From an uncultured Atopostipes sp. (GTDB lineage: Bacteria > Bacillota > Bacilli > Lactobacillales > Carnobacteriaceae_A), in the NCBI GenBank assembly GCA_910588235.1, contig CAJUOQ010000003.1, positions 1-64,000 on the forward strand: a stretch of DNA of 64,000 nt, given 5' to 3'. A program made the position numbers and the translations under genes. Under the pieces are notes generated by a model. It was not told the origin of the DNA, did not search any database, and saw only the letters and a program-made list of their open reading frames with translations. This document shows positions 53,701-62,213 of the stretch, one piece after another (the stretch's first letter is position 1; every line of letters begins with the position of its first letter).

Positions 53701-54234
53701 ATTCATCATGGAGTTCCAAGTTTGACCATTTATTTTGTTGTCCGCTAAACCTTGAGATAATTGCAAAACAGCATTATTTACCATATCGGTATCTCCACCG
53801 AAACCAAGGATCGCATTATTCATCGCTGAATAAATTTGTTCAGATCCCGTTAAGTCACCAGTAGACGAAGCTAGTAATTGAACCCCAGAAACTGCTTGAT
53901 CCAAGGGTGTAGGGAGTCCACTGATGGAATCATTTAAATTGTCCATCATAGCGCTACTTTCTTCTGCACTAAAACCCATATTTGCGAACACTTTATCAGT
54001 ATTTCGTAGTGTATCTACACGCTTAATGGCACCGTCCATACTGTTTTTAAGTAAATTAAATCCAGCCTGTGCTAGTTTCACTAGACCCATTGCCTTCATC
54101 ATGTCAGTTACTGTAGAAGTAGTTTTTTTAACATGGTCTCCCAAGCCTTCGAAAGCTTCTTTAATACCTTGTACGGATTTTTCGGCTTGTTTTCCATCTG
54201 CTTTAATTTCTATTGTTACCGTTCCATCTGCCAT
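50743..54234 (-). CDS. Tape measure protein
   Basis: 1163 residues. The N-terminal TMP core (about 70-260) includes ILGFGGDTDMVNNAVLQLSQG and the NKINGQTWNSMM motif, followed by three or four membrane-like helices (about 380-445). Residues about 463-1030 are strongly periodic, first with 22-residue units containing two Trp each (SETWDSISNGAKEMW), then with 11-residue Ile/Val-rich units. It sets tail length and is ejected with the genome. By the usual 1.5 Å per residue, the tail would be about 170 nm. Confidence 0.94.
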   Translation of the reverse strand: MADGTVTIEIKADGKQAEKSVQGIKEAFEGLGDHVKKTTSTVTDMMKAMGLVKLAQAGFNLLKNSMDGAIKRVDTLRNTDKVFANMGFSAEESSAMMDNLNDSISGLPTPLDQAVSGVQLLASSTGDLTGSEQIYSAMNNAILGFGGDTDMVNNAVLQLSQGLADNKINGQTWNSMMNSQMGPTLRAIADMMGITMGELKEGLSDGSIAVDDFVDTLITLNKEGGGGLASLEQIARDATGGIQTSMANMRTAVSRGLANMIEAIDAALVAANFPTIGEMISTVGETIEGALDKASGAVGPLIGLLGDLFRQIANSTAWQTFKEVVTDAFNAAKDAFTEFVQSSLWEEIKSALSDLWETVLEIDFQQLASDIGEFVEQWAPLIAGIMGAVGAFKIITGVIAAVTAVKTALSVAGGVLAAVFGAISWPIVAVAAVIGALIAVGVALWQNWDTIKEKAQQLGDRISETWENIKARTTEIWNGIKDYFSETWDSISNGAKEMWGALRDWFSETWSSISDGAQEIWDSLGSWLSETWTSISEGAKEIWDSLKEWFIELWDSISEKAMEIWEPIQEKWEETKEVFQGIWEGVVEFFSMIWDEIVEVALIIWEPIQEKWQEVKEYCQEVWADLTEFFLILWEDIKETALMVWEPIVEKWQEVKEWFSETWESIKEFFIELWESMKEIAIAIWEPIVEKWGEIKEWFIELWESVSEWFSELWESIVEFAMMVWEPVVEFWNETVLFFQELWNGVKEWFTELWEGMKEGAIEIWVIIQEKWQEVVEFFRELWESVKEWFADLWNGMQEGSIGIWESVQEKWQQVTEFFRNIWNSVKEWFADFWESVKQSIRDKWEGIKEGLRTTMENIMTIIDTIWENIKTIIDTVVNVIKTIIQTVWNVIKGIITAVMSAIQGDLTGAWNAIKSVITSVVNGIKSIITSVWNAIKSITSNTFNTIRSIVTSIINGVRNTISNVLNSIKSTFSNIFNSLKSIVSNAFNSVKSAVSNGMDSAYSTVTGFFSKFKNAGKNIVTNIANGITGAIGKVTGAIGKVTQKIRDFLPFSPPKDRSSPLADIHKNGIGEQVAKGIDGGELEVRKAMDHLLQVPDMNKYVPQFGAAGENLARNVTNTNRTITNDNGINIHIENFNSENEDDVSRFAEELAWIMEREDGKLE

Positions 54235-54842
54235 TAGTTCACCTCTCTTTCAGGCAATTTATAAATGTTTTTAAGTCTCAATAATTCCTCTCGTTCTTTT
54301 TCAGTTCCTTTTCCACTAGGAAGATCTCGAGTTCGAATACTGATGATTTGCTTAATCTTAGTGTCATCAGATAACCCCTCAAATAATGCTAAAAATTGTT
54401 CCCAGTGCAGTTTTCCATGGTAGTTATATAAATCCATTTGATAATCTTTGAAAAAGCTTGAATAGATATATTTAGCGTCATGAACAAAATCGTAAGTGCG
54501 TTCTTCTTCTTTTTTCTTCTTTGGAGGTTTGAACTTGTTTCCCAAAATATCGATTAAGTATTCGTCTTCTTCAGAAAATTCACTGAGGAACTCCTCAAAG
54601 ATTGCACCTTGTAAGTCGGAGGCATATTTAATATTTTCAACTGAATCAAAATATCCGGGCGAAAATTCCTCTGCTCCAGTGAGCATGTATAGCATGTCGA
54701 GAAGTTTTTGAGCGTCGCCTAGTCTTTGGTCTTCGGCTATTTCAAAGATCGTTAATATATTGTCAAATGCCATATCTATATTAAAAATACGCCCTCTGAA
54801 CTCGAAATTTTCGTTCAAAGGGCGCTTTACTGTGAGCAACAT
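54234..54842 (-). CDS. Gp15 family tail assembly protein
   Basis: 202 residues. LLTVKRPLNENFEFRGRIFNIDMAFDNILTIFEIAED is the Gp15 family start, and HGKLHWEQFLALFEGLSDDTKIKQIISIRTRDLP the core. Encoded next to the tape measure, with a 1-bp overlap. It functions as the second tail-assembly chaperone. It is in the same frame as the preceding gene, separated by a TAA. Confidence 0.85.
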   Translation of the reverse strand: MLLTVKRPLNENFEFRGRIFNIDMAFDNILTIFEIAEDQRLGDAQKLLDMLYMLTGAEEFSPGYFDSVENIKYASDLQGAIFEEFLSEFSEEDEYLIDILGNKFKPPKKKKEEERTYDFVHDAKYIYSSFFKDYQMDLYNYHGKLHWEQFLALFEGLSDDTKIKQIISIRTRDLPSGKGTEKEREELLRLKNIYKLPEREVN

Positions 54843-54851
54843 ATACTCACC

Positions 54852-55256
54852 TTATTTCTTTTTTCGTTTGCGGTACTCATTAGATTTTTTATTTTGTTGT
54901 TCTGTATAGTGATCAGTAATGTGTTGCATGGCCTGATCAAAAGCACTTACTGTTGCCACGATGCTTTTGGTTTGGCCATAAACTTGTTGAAAGGCATCCT
55001 CACCAAACATACGAGCATAAACCAATCCATAAGTGTCAATTGCCTTTTGGAGTAATACATTGAACTCTTCTGTTGTTATATCTTCGTCTTTTAAGTTTCG
55101 TAACCGTTCAGCCTCTTTACTTGCTTCTTTAAATTCATCTTTGTTTTCTAAATCAAGCATGTAAGCCAATGCTTGATCCGAAACATCTGCTGTTAGTTTT
55201 ACTCCCCCAAAATCAAAGTCAATTGTTGGAGTACTTAAATTAATTTTAATTGCCAT
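54852..55256 (-). CDS. Tail assembly chaperone
   Basis: 134 residues. IDFDFGGVKLTADVSDQALAYMLDLENKDEF is typical of the Gp14-like chaperones of A118-type phages, with a basic end (KSNEYRKRKKK). The end has AAAAAAG in the slippery X XXY YYZ register, but the -1 frame closes after a few codons, so no fusion with Gp15 is produced. Confidence 0.75.
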   Translation of the reverse strand: MAIKINLSTPTIDFDFGGVKLTADVSDQALAYMLDLENKDEFKEASKEAERLRNLKDEDITTEEFNVLLQKAIDTYGLVYARMFGEDAFQQVYGQTKSIVATVSAFDQAMQHITDHYTEQQNKKSNEYRKRKKK

Positions 55257-55276
55257 TATTTAATCATCCTTTACTT

Positions 55277-55738
55277 TTATCCGCCTGGTGTTTCCTCAAT
55301 TGTTTTATCAATTTCTTCCGGTTTTTTATTCCATGTAATCGTGAATGCAATGGCATCGTATGCTGTAGCCTCTCCACCGTTCACACTAGGTTCCGTAACC
55401 GTCGCCAAACCAACATGAACAGTACCTTCTGGCAGTGTACGTTTGAACCAAATTTTACGTCCATCGCCCACTTCAAATTCTAAATCCCCGATTAAATTCT
55501 GGGCTGGATCCCCATAGTTTCGGTAACCCGAAAATTCATACCCTACTGCAACAGAAGTTACGTCTGTTTCTGGAGTGCCGTCGCCATCTAAAAAGCCTTC
55601 TTCTTCGGACTCTTCATTATTACTTGGTTCAGCAGCATTAATGTGCTCCCCAATTGTTAACCAATCTTCTTCACTATATTCTTCGCCTCTTTCATACTTT
55701 TGTATTTCATACTTTGTTGCGGCCACTTTATATCTCAT
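55277..55738 (-). CDS. Major tail protein (tail tube)
   Basis: 153 residues, slightly acidic, beta-rich. VAVGYEFSGYRNYGDPAQNLIGDLEFEVGDGRKIWFKRTLPEG and ATAYDAIAFTITWNKKPEEI match major tail proteins of TP901/A118-like phages. Located between the tail-terminator-like gene and the chaperones, as expected for the tube subunit. Confidence 0.85.
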   Translation of the reverse strand: MRYKVAATKYEIQKYERGEEYSEEDWLTIGEHINAAEPSNNEESEEEGFLDGDGTPETDVTSVAVGYEFSGYRNYGDPAQNLIGDLEFEVGDGRKIWFKRTLPEGTVHVGLATVTEPSVNGGEATAYDAIAFTITWNKKPEEIDKTIEETPGG

Positions 55739-55754
55739 TTATTTTACTCCTTTT

Positions 55755-56144
55755 TTATATGTTATAAATTGTTAGTTCTACTTGTATATCCAATAAAAAA
55801 ACGAACCAACCTTGTTCATCGATTTGATTGATGAAAGGCTTGTTCGTTATTTGTAGCTTATGGAAATCAAAACTTTTGTCTTCACTCTTTAGATCATTCA
55901 TTAGTTCTAGCTCACTTTGCACTTCCCAAAGTACTTCGTGTATTTTAGATTGCGACTGAGATTTCATTGCAATTTCATAATTTAATTGCTGATCTGTTGT
56001 GCCATCCATGAATTCATCGATCACTCGAGAACCAGCCATCGGATACATAACGAATGATTCGCCACTATCCAGGTAGCCTAATTTCATTTTTGATGGGAGA
56101 TTAAGCTTATTGATAAATTTCATTAATTGATTCGGAAAGTCCAT
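55755..56144 (-). CDS. Tail completion/terminator protein
   Basis: 129 residues: MDFPNQLMKFINKLNLPSKMKLGYLDSGESFVMYPMAGSRV, matching 'minor capsid protein' families that act as tail terminators in A118-like phages. It starts 1 bp inside the preceding stop. It should close the head-proximal end of the tail. Confidence 0.72.
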   Translation of the reverse strand: MDFPNQLMKFINKLNLPSKMKLGYLDSGESFVMYPMAGSRVIDEFMDGTTDQQLNYEIAMKSQSQSKIHEVLWEVQSELELMNDLKSEDKSFDFHKLQITNKPFINQIDEQGWFVFLLDIQVELTIYNI

Positions 56145-56476
56145 TAATTTAATCTAGCTCCTTTCACAAATGCGTTAATCCAATCTTTGCCATACATCCC
56201 TTTTGCTTTTAAGTCCCACCTAGGACCAGTGCCTGGCGTTGTGTAATTTCTATGTTGCTCATAAAATTGTTTCTTGGCGTATTTCATATGGTAGTTAACT
56301 GCACTTGCATCGATGTTAATCGACGTCGCTTGTCTCAAATCTCCTTCTTTTTTAGGGACAAACGGATTCATATCCGCCAACATTTGGTTCGCTAATGCAT
56401 AGCGGCCTCGTGAGTAATTTGGATCTGCAAATTTTTCTTCAATGTTTTTCATATCTACCTTTACATCAACTTCCAT
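56144..56476 (-). CDS. HK97 gp10-like minor head-tail protein
   Basis: 110 residues. YALANQMLADMNPFVPKKEGDLRQAT and AKKQFYEQHRNYTTPGTGPRWDLKAK are typical of the HK97-gp10-like tail-component family. It is the third of the four connector genes. Confidence 0.78.
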   Translation of the reverse strand: MEVDVKVDMKNIEEKFADPNYSRGRYALANQMLADMNPFVPKKEGDLRQATSINIDASAVNYHMKYAKKQFYEQHRNYTTPGTGPRWDLKAKGMYGKDWINAFVKGARLN

Positions 56477-56478
56477 GA

Positions 56479-56811
56479 CTAGACCACCTCTAATTCATAG
56501 GCATATAACTTATTTTCTAAAGGTTCCATGACTGGAATAACCTTGGTTATTGTATGACTTAAACCATTGACGATAACCATTGATTCTTCTGTAAATTCAA
56601 GCATGGGATCAGTTAAGCCCTCATAACAAAAAATCAATCCGTTATATAGAATTTGCTTACCTCTGGTAGAATATATAAATTCTGAACCTATATCGATTCG
56701 ACAGTTTTTAATCTTGACTTCTTCTCCGTATATCGGCTCAGACCAGTCGTTAGTTCCTTGGTATTCCTTATATATAAAAGCATCTGTCAGAAATTCTTCA
56801 GGTGGTTTCAT
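56479..56811 (-). CDS. Head closure/stopper protein
   Basis: 110 residues. The region YGEEVKIKNCRIDIGSEFIYSTRG and the ends TITKVIPVMEPLENKLYAYELEVV match putative minor capsid (head-closure) proteins. It overlaps the adaptor gene by 4 bp. Confidence 0.76.
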   Translation of the reverse strand: MKPPEEFLTDAFIYKEYQGTNDWSEPIYGEEVKIKNCRIDIGSEFIYSTRGKQILYNGLIFCYEGLTDPMLEFTEESMVIVNGLSHTITKVIPVMEPLENKLYAYELEVV

Positions 56812-57197
56812 TGAACACCACGGTATAATAACCCTGTGCCCTCCAAATATAAATAAGCCTCATCCGCCATAAGTGGCGTATCAATTGATGTTGTGCTTTG
56901 TGTGCTTCCCATTGACACGCTCGTTCTTCCGGCAGAAAAAGATTGCGGTGTTTTATTTAATCCATAATTAGTTGTTTTGCCAGTCTCTTTAAAATACTGG
57001 ATTTGAGCAGCCAGAGCTTGTTTAAATCTTTTCGATCGATATGGAACGTCCTTGTCTAAGTCATTAAACACATAAAAATCATTCGTTTGAGTATCTAATA
57101 GCAATGAAGCTGGAGCCAATAATTTATTAAACTCATCCTCTGTCAGCTCATTACTCAAGTTTAAATCCCTAAACTCTTCAAACGTAAGATAAGCCAT
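56808..57197 (-). CDS. Head-tail adaptor (gp6-like connector)
   Basis: 129 residues, mostly helical. MAYLTFEEFRDLNLSNELTEDEFNKLLAPASLLLDTQTNDFY is the usual helical start of gp6/gp15-type adaptors that dock under the portal. It lies 28 bp after the small head protein gene. Confidence 0.8.
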   Translation of the reverse strand: MAYLTFEEFRDLNLSNELTEDEFNKLLAPASLLLDTQTNDFYVFNDLDKDVPYRSKRFKQALAAQIQYFKETGKTTNYGLNKTPQSFSAGRTSVSMGSTQSTTSIDTPLMADEAYLYLEGTGLLYRGVQ

Positions 57198-57224
57198 TTA
57201 TTTAACCTCCTCAAAAGAGGAAGC

Positions 57225-57461
57225 CTATTTAGCTTCCTCATCGTCTTTTTTTTCTTCTTTATTGCCTTCAGTTTTTGTATCTTCTTTTTTATCTTCATCG
57301 ATACGTTCCATTACTTTCTCAACTTTCAAATGTCCGAAGTTGTCTTGAACATTCTTTTCAATCTCTTCAGAACGTTTTACTGTCATTTCAAATTCTTCAC
57401 CTGGTTCGAATACTTTCTTTTCCTCGTAACCTTCAAATTTAACTACTGCTTTAAATTTAGC
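57225..57461 (-). CDS. Small head-region protein, Lys/Glu-rich
   Basis: 78 residues from the ATG at 57461 (GGAGG 8 nt upstream), beginning MAKFKAVVKFEGYEEKKVFEPGEEFEMTVKRSEEI and ending in a Lys/Glu/Asp tail. The N-terminal 45 residues look like a small beta domain of head-decoration or Rho-terminator-N type found right after many capsid genes. The longer frame overlapping the capsid gene is rejected. Confidence 0.7.
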   Translation of the reverse strand, partial: AKFKAVVKFEGYEEKKVFEPGEEFEMTVKRSEEIEKNVQDNFGHLKVEKVMERIDEDKKEDTKTEGNKEEKKDDEEAK

Positions 57462-57468
57462 CATTAGT

Positions 57469-58371
57469 TTAACCTCCTGGAATTTCTTCTTCGTTTTCTT
57501 CACCTTCAGCTTCTGTCAGCACCGCTTTTAATAGAGCTTTTTGGTTTTTTTCAGGAATATGTTTTGCACGCTTGGCAGCCGCCTGTAATGCAACACCTGC
57601 AAAGTCTTCAGATTCAAGCGCACGTGCTACTTGAATGCCAATACCAGCAACACCTGAGTTATCTGCTGCAAACATGATATTTTCATTACCTTGGAAATAC
57701 TCATCTGCTAGCTCCTCTAAATCAAACCCTTTGAAGTTTTGAATTTCATTCTTAGATACGTTTGCATTAGATTGTTTAGCTGGCGTTGTTAATTTGTGAT
57801 CTACCAACAAGTTATATACATCAGCGGTTACATAAGCCACTCGACCGATCGTTTTTGATACTTTGTTGTTCGTGAAGATTTTACTCGCTTCATTGAACAC
57901 TTTCTTCACGCCATCTTCTGTCAATTCACCAGTCAATTCTCGCGAAGCTTTGTCAGAAATTTCTTTTCCAAGTACTACGTTTAAATTTTCGATCCATGCT
58001 TCACCATGCAAAGCTAACCGTTCTGCTACAACTTGATTCGGAATGTCGTTGACTGTAAAGTCATCAATTCCATCGTGAATTGCTAATGGCGCATCGTATT
58101 GAACTTGCGTATCAACAGATTTAACTTCTCGACGCGGACCAAATCGGCTCGAGCTACCTGTACCGGTTCCGAAACCAACATTTTCATCTGTTTCATAATC
58201 CTGAATAACTACTTCAGTATCTGTTGTCTTTAAGTCCATGAAAGTATCTTTTTGTGCGATACCGTCTTTAACTTGTAACTTTCCGCCGAACGTACGTAAA
58301 AAATGAGATTTTACCTCAAAAATCTTAGGTAACATTCCTGCATATTGTTTTGTGTAATATTTAATTGTCAT
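57469..58371 (-). CDS. Major capsid protein
   Basis: 300 residues. YTKQYAGMLPKIFEVKSHFLRTFGGKLQVKDGI and ADVYNLLVDHKLTTPAKQSNANVSKNEIQNFKGFDL are typical of the A118/TP901-type HK97-fold capsid proteins. Ends with an acidic EAEGEENEEEIPGG tail that echoes the end of the tail tube protein (EETPGG). It follows the scaffold gene directly. Confidence 0.87.
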   Translation of the reverse strand: MTIKYYTKQYAGMLPKIFEVKSHFLRTFGGKLQVKDGIAQKDTFMDLKTTDTEVVIQDYETDENVGFGTGTGSSSRFGPRREVKSVDTQVQYDAPLAIHDGIDDFTVNDIPNQVVAERLALHGEAWIENLNVVLGKEISDKASRELTGELTEDGVKKVFNEASKIFTNNKVSKTIGRVAYVTADVYNLLVDHKLTTPAKQSNANVSKNEIQNFKGFDLEELADEYFQGNENIMFAADNSGVAGIGIQVARALESEDFAGVALQAAAKRAKHIPEKNQKALLKAVLTEAEGEENEEEIPGG

Positions 58372-58396
58372 TTATTTTTGCTCCTTTTTAAAATAT

Positions 58397-58966
58397 TTAG
58401 CCATAACGGCTGTTAATAACATCTTCAAATGCATCAGGTTCTTCCCTACTGTTTCCATTAGGCTCTTCGTCCGATTGAATTTGCGGGTTTCCGTCGTCAT
58501 CTTCTCCGGTCTGAAATAAATAAGCATCAGATTCTTTCAGTGCTTCTAATTGTTCATCCAATCCCTTAATGCCTTCGTCAGTTAGCTCAACTTTTTCCGT
58601 ATCTAACAAAGCATTGACTGCCTTTGGATTACGCGCACCATTTTTAACAAGTGCTAACTCAACAGCAGATTGTTTTTGAATATCAGCACTTTGTTGTTTA
58701 AGTGTCTCAATTTCTCCTTCGTATTCAGAAATCTTCGTCTGCAAATTCTCATTAGTTTTATTGCTACCCTTAAGGTCTTTGATAGTTGTTTGAGCTGTTT
58801 CTAACTGAGTATCAACATCTTCTTTCTGTGCTTTCAGTTTCCCATATCGTTCGTCAATATTTTCTTCACTCGAAAGGTATATTTTGTTTTCTTTCATCTC
58901 TGAAAGTACTTCATCTGCTTTGTTCTCTTCCAAACCTTTATTTACCAAAATTTCTTTTAAATCCAT
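58397..58966 (-). CDS. Capsid scaffolding protein (GP20-like)
   Basis: 189 residues: MDLKEILVNKGLEENKADEVLSEMKENKIY, then a long coiled coil (LKAQKEDVDTQLETAQTTIKDLK, EGEIETLKQQSADIQKQSAVELALVKNGARNPKAV) and an acidic end. This is the phage minor structural GP20/scaffold layout, and it is encoded just before the major capsid gene. It guides procapsid assembly and leaves before DNA packaging. Confidence 0.88.
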   Translation of the reverse strand: MDLKEILVNKGLEENKADEVLSEMKENKIYLSSEENIDERYGKLKAQKEDVDTQLETAQTTIKDLKGSNKTNENLQTKISEYEGEIETLKQQSADIQKQSAVELALVKNGARNPKAVNALLDTEKVELTDEGIKGLDEQLEALKESDAYLFQTGEDDDGNPQIQSDEEPNGNSREEPDAFEDVINSRYG

Positions 58967-59084
58967 TTTCCATTCTCCTTTACGCTTTTAACAAGGTTGC
59001 TTCTTGTAAGTATGTTTGTTCTTTTACGTCTGCAAACTGTTTAAAAAAGACAATAAAAATAGCCACCACTCATTGAGTGCTGAC

Positions 59085-59348
59085 TTAATAACCTATTTTG
59101 ATTTTCCAATCTTTAATTTCTTGTTCTGTCATATTGTTATTATTGACTAAATCTATTGCGCTTTCAGTATCGAAAGTATATCTTTCAAGCCAATGTTTAG
59201 CCGTTTTAAAATAGCCTTCTTTGCTTATTTGACCTGTATTGAATAAATATTCTTCTACATCATCAAAGGTCATGTTAACGTGTGTTGGTGCATCCGCAAT
59301 AGTCGATATACGTCCATATAAGTCATTAGGTTGTTTGAATATCATCAC
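59085..59348 (-). CDS. Small phage protein, 87 residues
   Basis: MIFKQPNDLYGRISTIADAPTHVNMTFDDVEEYLFNTGQISKEGYF: small acidic-helical protein, with AAGGAG 8 nt before the ATG. It lies between the minor capsid and scaffold genes, with gaps of more than 100 bp on both sides. A 12-codon open frame just upstream could be a leader. Function unknown. Confidence 0.7.
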   Translation of the reverse strand: MMIFKQPNDLYGRISTIADAPTHVNMTFDDVEEYLFNTGQISKEGYFKTAKHWLERYTFDTESAIDLVNNNNMTEQEIKDWKIKIGY

Positions 59349-59534
59349 TACTACTCCTTACATTAATTCAGATACTGTCATTTTCTTCCGATTCATGACG
59401 GATCACCTGCTTTCTTTTTTGAGCCCAACCTTATAAGCCTTTAAGTAGAAATTATTTGATAATCTTATGTTAAAAGGTCTGAATATTTCCGAAAATATAA
59501 AGTAAAAGAATCTCATCTCACACCTGCCTATCCA

Positions 59535-60695
59535 TTAAAAACTCTTAATCAGTGTATCTAAAGGTGTATAAACCTGTTCTCTCGCATAATTACGGCTTAA
59601 ATATTCACCGTTTTTGTCTAAATGATCTCTCATGGTTTTTTGTGATTTCGAAACCATTGATCTCCAATGCTTCGCATCATCACTACCAAATTCTTCAGAT
59701 ACCATCAAATTCTTTTTATATTTAACGATTCGCCGTTCTAAGTCTCTTTGCCTTTTTTGAGCTTTGGCAACTAACTTATTTTGTACGGGATCAAACTTTG
59801 GTTGATTATTAGTATTTACTCCAGGAATAAAAGGAATATGATCGTGTCTGCAGTTAACGCCTATATGACCTCCTGGTTCGCCATAATCAGCGCCCCAATA
59901 AGAATCGTATATACTTTTATAGTCATGTGCTCCTGATGGAATTTCACTAGGCAACCTTAAATCAACTACTTGCCCCTGAATTTTTGAACAGGCGTCTCTG
60001 GCTCCCATATGTGAAGTAACAACAACAGTGTGAACATCAAATTCTTCCATTCGTTCTTTTTTAACGGCATTATAGGTATTTCCTAACGTGGATTTCATCA
60101 CAGTTCTTGTGTAGCGCTCTAGGCTCCAAGTATGACCGCCTTTATCAACAAAAGCACTTCGAACACCTCTTTGAGCCATTTCTTGAACAGCTTTTTTAAC
60201 AGCCTCTTCCTGTGTATAGATTCCAGTATTAAATAATGCACTTCCTCGATTTAAGATGTCTGTATATTCACGAGTAACCAGACTGTCCGCGCCATAATTT
60301 GTTGAAACGAGTGTTTGATTAACGAGGTTCTCAACGCCGCTCCATGCTTGGTTATAGAAACCACGCATTACATCATCTAATCGATTAGGAATAGAAATGT
60401 TCTCCATGTTTAGTGGTTTATCAACGGACTCAACAGCTCCTAGCTCTGCTTCTTCAAATCGCCTTTGAATTTCTTCTTGGGCTACCGGAGTAACTTCTGC
60501 CAGCATTTCGGCGACTTCTCTATTCAGAAGCCTCAAATCTCTTAGGTGTTCCAGCTGCCATTGAGCAACCGATTCAATACCTGATTTCTTAATGAGCTCT
60601 ATAATTAAGCGTATTATTTCGCCTTCTAAACTTTGATAGATATGGGCGATCTGAGAAGACCATATATCCAATTGGTGAGGTGTGATAGGTGCCAT
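59535..60695 (-). CDS. Minor capsid protein (Mu F-like head morphogenesis)
   Basis: 386 residues. The conserved core is EFDVHTVVVTSHMGARDACSKIQGQVVDL, followed by GGHIGVNCRHDHIPFIPG, the Cys/His pattern of the phage minor capsid 2/Mu gpF-like family. N-terminal region is helical (HQLDIWSSQIAHIYQSLEGEIIRLIIEL). It works in head assembly or DNA ejection. It starts 5 bp after the portal stop. Confidence 0.88.
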   Translation of the reverse strand: MAPITPHQLDIWSSQIAHIYQSLEGEIIRLIIELIKKSGIESVAQWQLEHLRDLRLLNREVAEMLAEVTPVAQEEIQRRFEEAELGAVESVDKPLNMENISIPNRLDDVMRGFYNQAWSGVENLVNQTLVSTNYGADSLVTREYTDILNRGSALFNTGIYTQEEAVKKAVQEMAQRGVRSAFVDKGGHTWSLERYTRTVMKSTLGNTYNAVKKERMEEFDVHTVVVTSHMGARDACSKIQGQVVDLRLPSEIPSGAHDYKSIYDSYWGADYGEPGGHIGVNCRHDHIPFIPGVNTNNQPKFDPVQNKLVAKAQKRQRDLERRIVKYKKNLMVSEEFGSDDAKHWRSMVSKSQKTMRDHLDKNGEYLSRNYAREQVYTPLDTLIKSF

Positions 60696-60700
60696 TTACA

Positions 60701-62200
60701 TCACTCCATTTCACCAAATAAATTCATTTCTTGCTCATTTTCTTGTTCCATAGGGTCCTGACCCATTTGCTCATTAAAAATCGCTTTGACCCATTGAATC
60801 GCTTCTTTTTCACTCACTTTAAATAACTGTTCAATCGCCTTAAATTTCGGCATAAGCTCCATTGTTGTCGCTTTACCATAATACTCAAGTTTTGCTTCTT
60901 GTGATTGGAATACTCCATCATCAAAATCAATTCGAATATCTAATTTACGAGGTTTCGCAAATAAATTGACAGAGTGAGCTAATTCAAAGATGCTAATAAT
61001 CAATTCCTTTAGTGCTTCTTCGACAATTAATACGTTATCAGATCTAGTTGAATAAGTTTCCGAATTCTCAGAAATAATCTCTGTAGCCGTCTTTACGGAC
61101 TGACCATCAAAAGAGAATGTACCGGAACTAAAACCTGTCTGAATTTCAATGATACGTAAGATGAAATTAATTGTTTCGATGTACTCTTGTGACCTTAAAT
61201 CAGGCGAGAAGTCCTCTAAAAACGGCTCGTCTGTACGTAATTTCCGGTATAAATCCGTATCCGTTTCAAACACTTTTTTCGGTCGGCCATTTATCATTTT
61301 AGTCCTGAAAAACATTTCTGAACCAATAACTTTTCGGCTAGCTTTCTCAACTTCCCACATAAATTCATCATATTTTTCATTAATATCTTTAATTTGTCGT
61401 TTTGAGTTATCAATAATCCCCAAAGATAGCGGACTGTGTAAGTTCTTATTGTTCTTGCCGGCCAATTTAATGTGTACGAACAAAGGTCGTGTAAAGTTTT
61501 TAAGAACGGATCTGTTTTGCAAGTTTTTATATTTATTTAAGGACTTCAAGTTAACTCTGTAACCCACCTTGTCCCTATCTTCTGATCGGTATAATTCATT
61601 TTCGATCACATAATTTCCGTTTTCCCACAGGTGAAACTCTAGCAACGTGTAAAATACTTTTTTGTCGCCCTCGGCTATTGTTGTGGTTGTTTCAAATACC
61701 ATTTCAGAAATGTCGTTAGACGTTGAATTGAGAGGGAAGAAAGAACCTGCTCTAGCATAAGAAATCTTAATTTGATTTAAACCAGGGTCATAATAAGGCC
61801 TTAACACTAGACCACCTATTGCATAACCCGCCTCCAACTCTTCGCCGAAATTCTTCCGAAACTTTGTGTGATCAAATATTTCATTAATAAATTCATCAGC
61901 TTTTTTATCATCATTTATTCCAATATCGACGCCTTCATTAAACACAAGTTTACTCATTTTTCGTCCTAATATTTTAGGCATATTTAGAGAGTGAAAGTCA
62001 CGCTCTTTCTGAGTACCTTCAAAATCTATATAATTAACTTTCCCGTATTCTGATTTATAATGTTTAATATTATCACGGATGCGTTCATGCTCTCCTTTAT
62101 CGATTGCGATACGAGGATGCTCTGTTATATCCTTCAATTCTTCTACCATTCCTAACATTACACCGCCTTTCTTAAACCAATTTTTAATTTTCTCGAACAC
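60701..62200 (-). CDS. Portal protein
   Basis: 499 residues, typical for portal proteins of A118/SPP1-like phages: MFEKIKNWFKKGGVMLGM, then LNMPKILGRKMSKLVFNEGVDIGI and GGLVLRPYYDPGLNQIKISYARAGSFFPL, with FSSGTFSFDGQSVKTATEIISENS in the wing region. C-terminal tail is rich in Glu/Met/Gln. It forms the dodecameric DNA gate and starts 14 bp after the terminase gene. Confidence 0.92.
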   Translation of the reverse strand: MFEKIKNWFKKGGVMLGMVEELKDITEHPRIAIDKGEHERIRDNIKHYKSEYGKVNYIDFEGTQKERDFHSLNMPKILGRKMSKLVFNEGVDIGINDDKKADEFINEIFDHTKFRKNFGEELEAGYAIGGLVLRPYYDPGLNQIKISYARAGSFFPLNSTSNDISEMVFETTTTIAEGDKKVFYTLLEFHLWENGNYVIENELYRSEDRDKVGYRVNLKSLNKYKNLQNRSVLKNFTRPLFVHIKLAGKNNKNLHSPLSLGIIDNSKRQIKDINEKYDEFMWEVEKASRKVIGSEMFFRTKMINGRPKKVFETDTDLYRKLRTDEPFLEDFSPDLRSQEYIETINFILRIIEIQTGFSSGTFSFDGQSVKTATEIISENSETYSTRSDNVLIVEEALKELIISIFELAHSVNLFAKPRKLDIRIDFDDGVFQSQEAKLEYYGKATTMELMPKFKAIEQLFKVSEKEAIQWVKAIFNEQMGQDPMEQENEQEMNLFGEME

Positions 62201-62213
62201 TTAACCACCTCGC

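Noticed and set aside
54840..54880. Programmed -1 frameshift joining the two tail chaperones
   Set aside because: AAAAAAG is present in the right register, but the -1 frame stops after about three codons and the Gp15 gene is in the zero frame.
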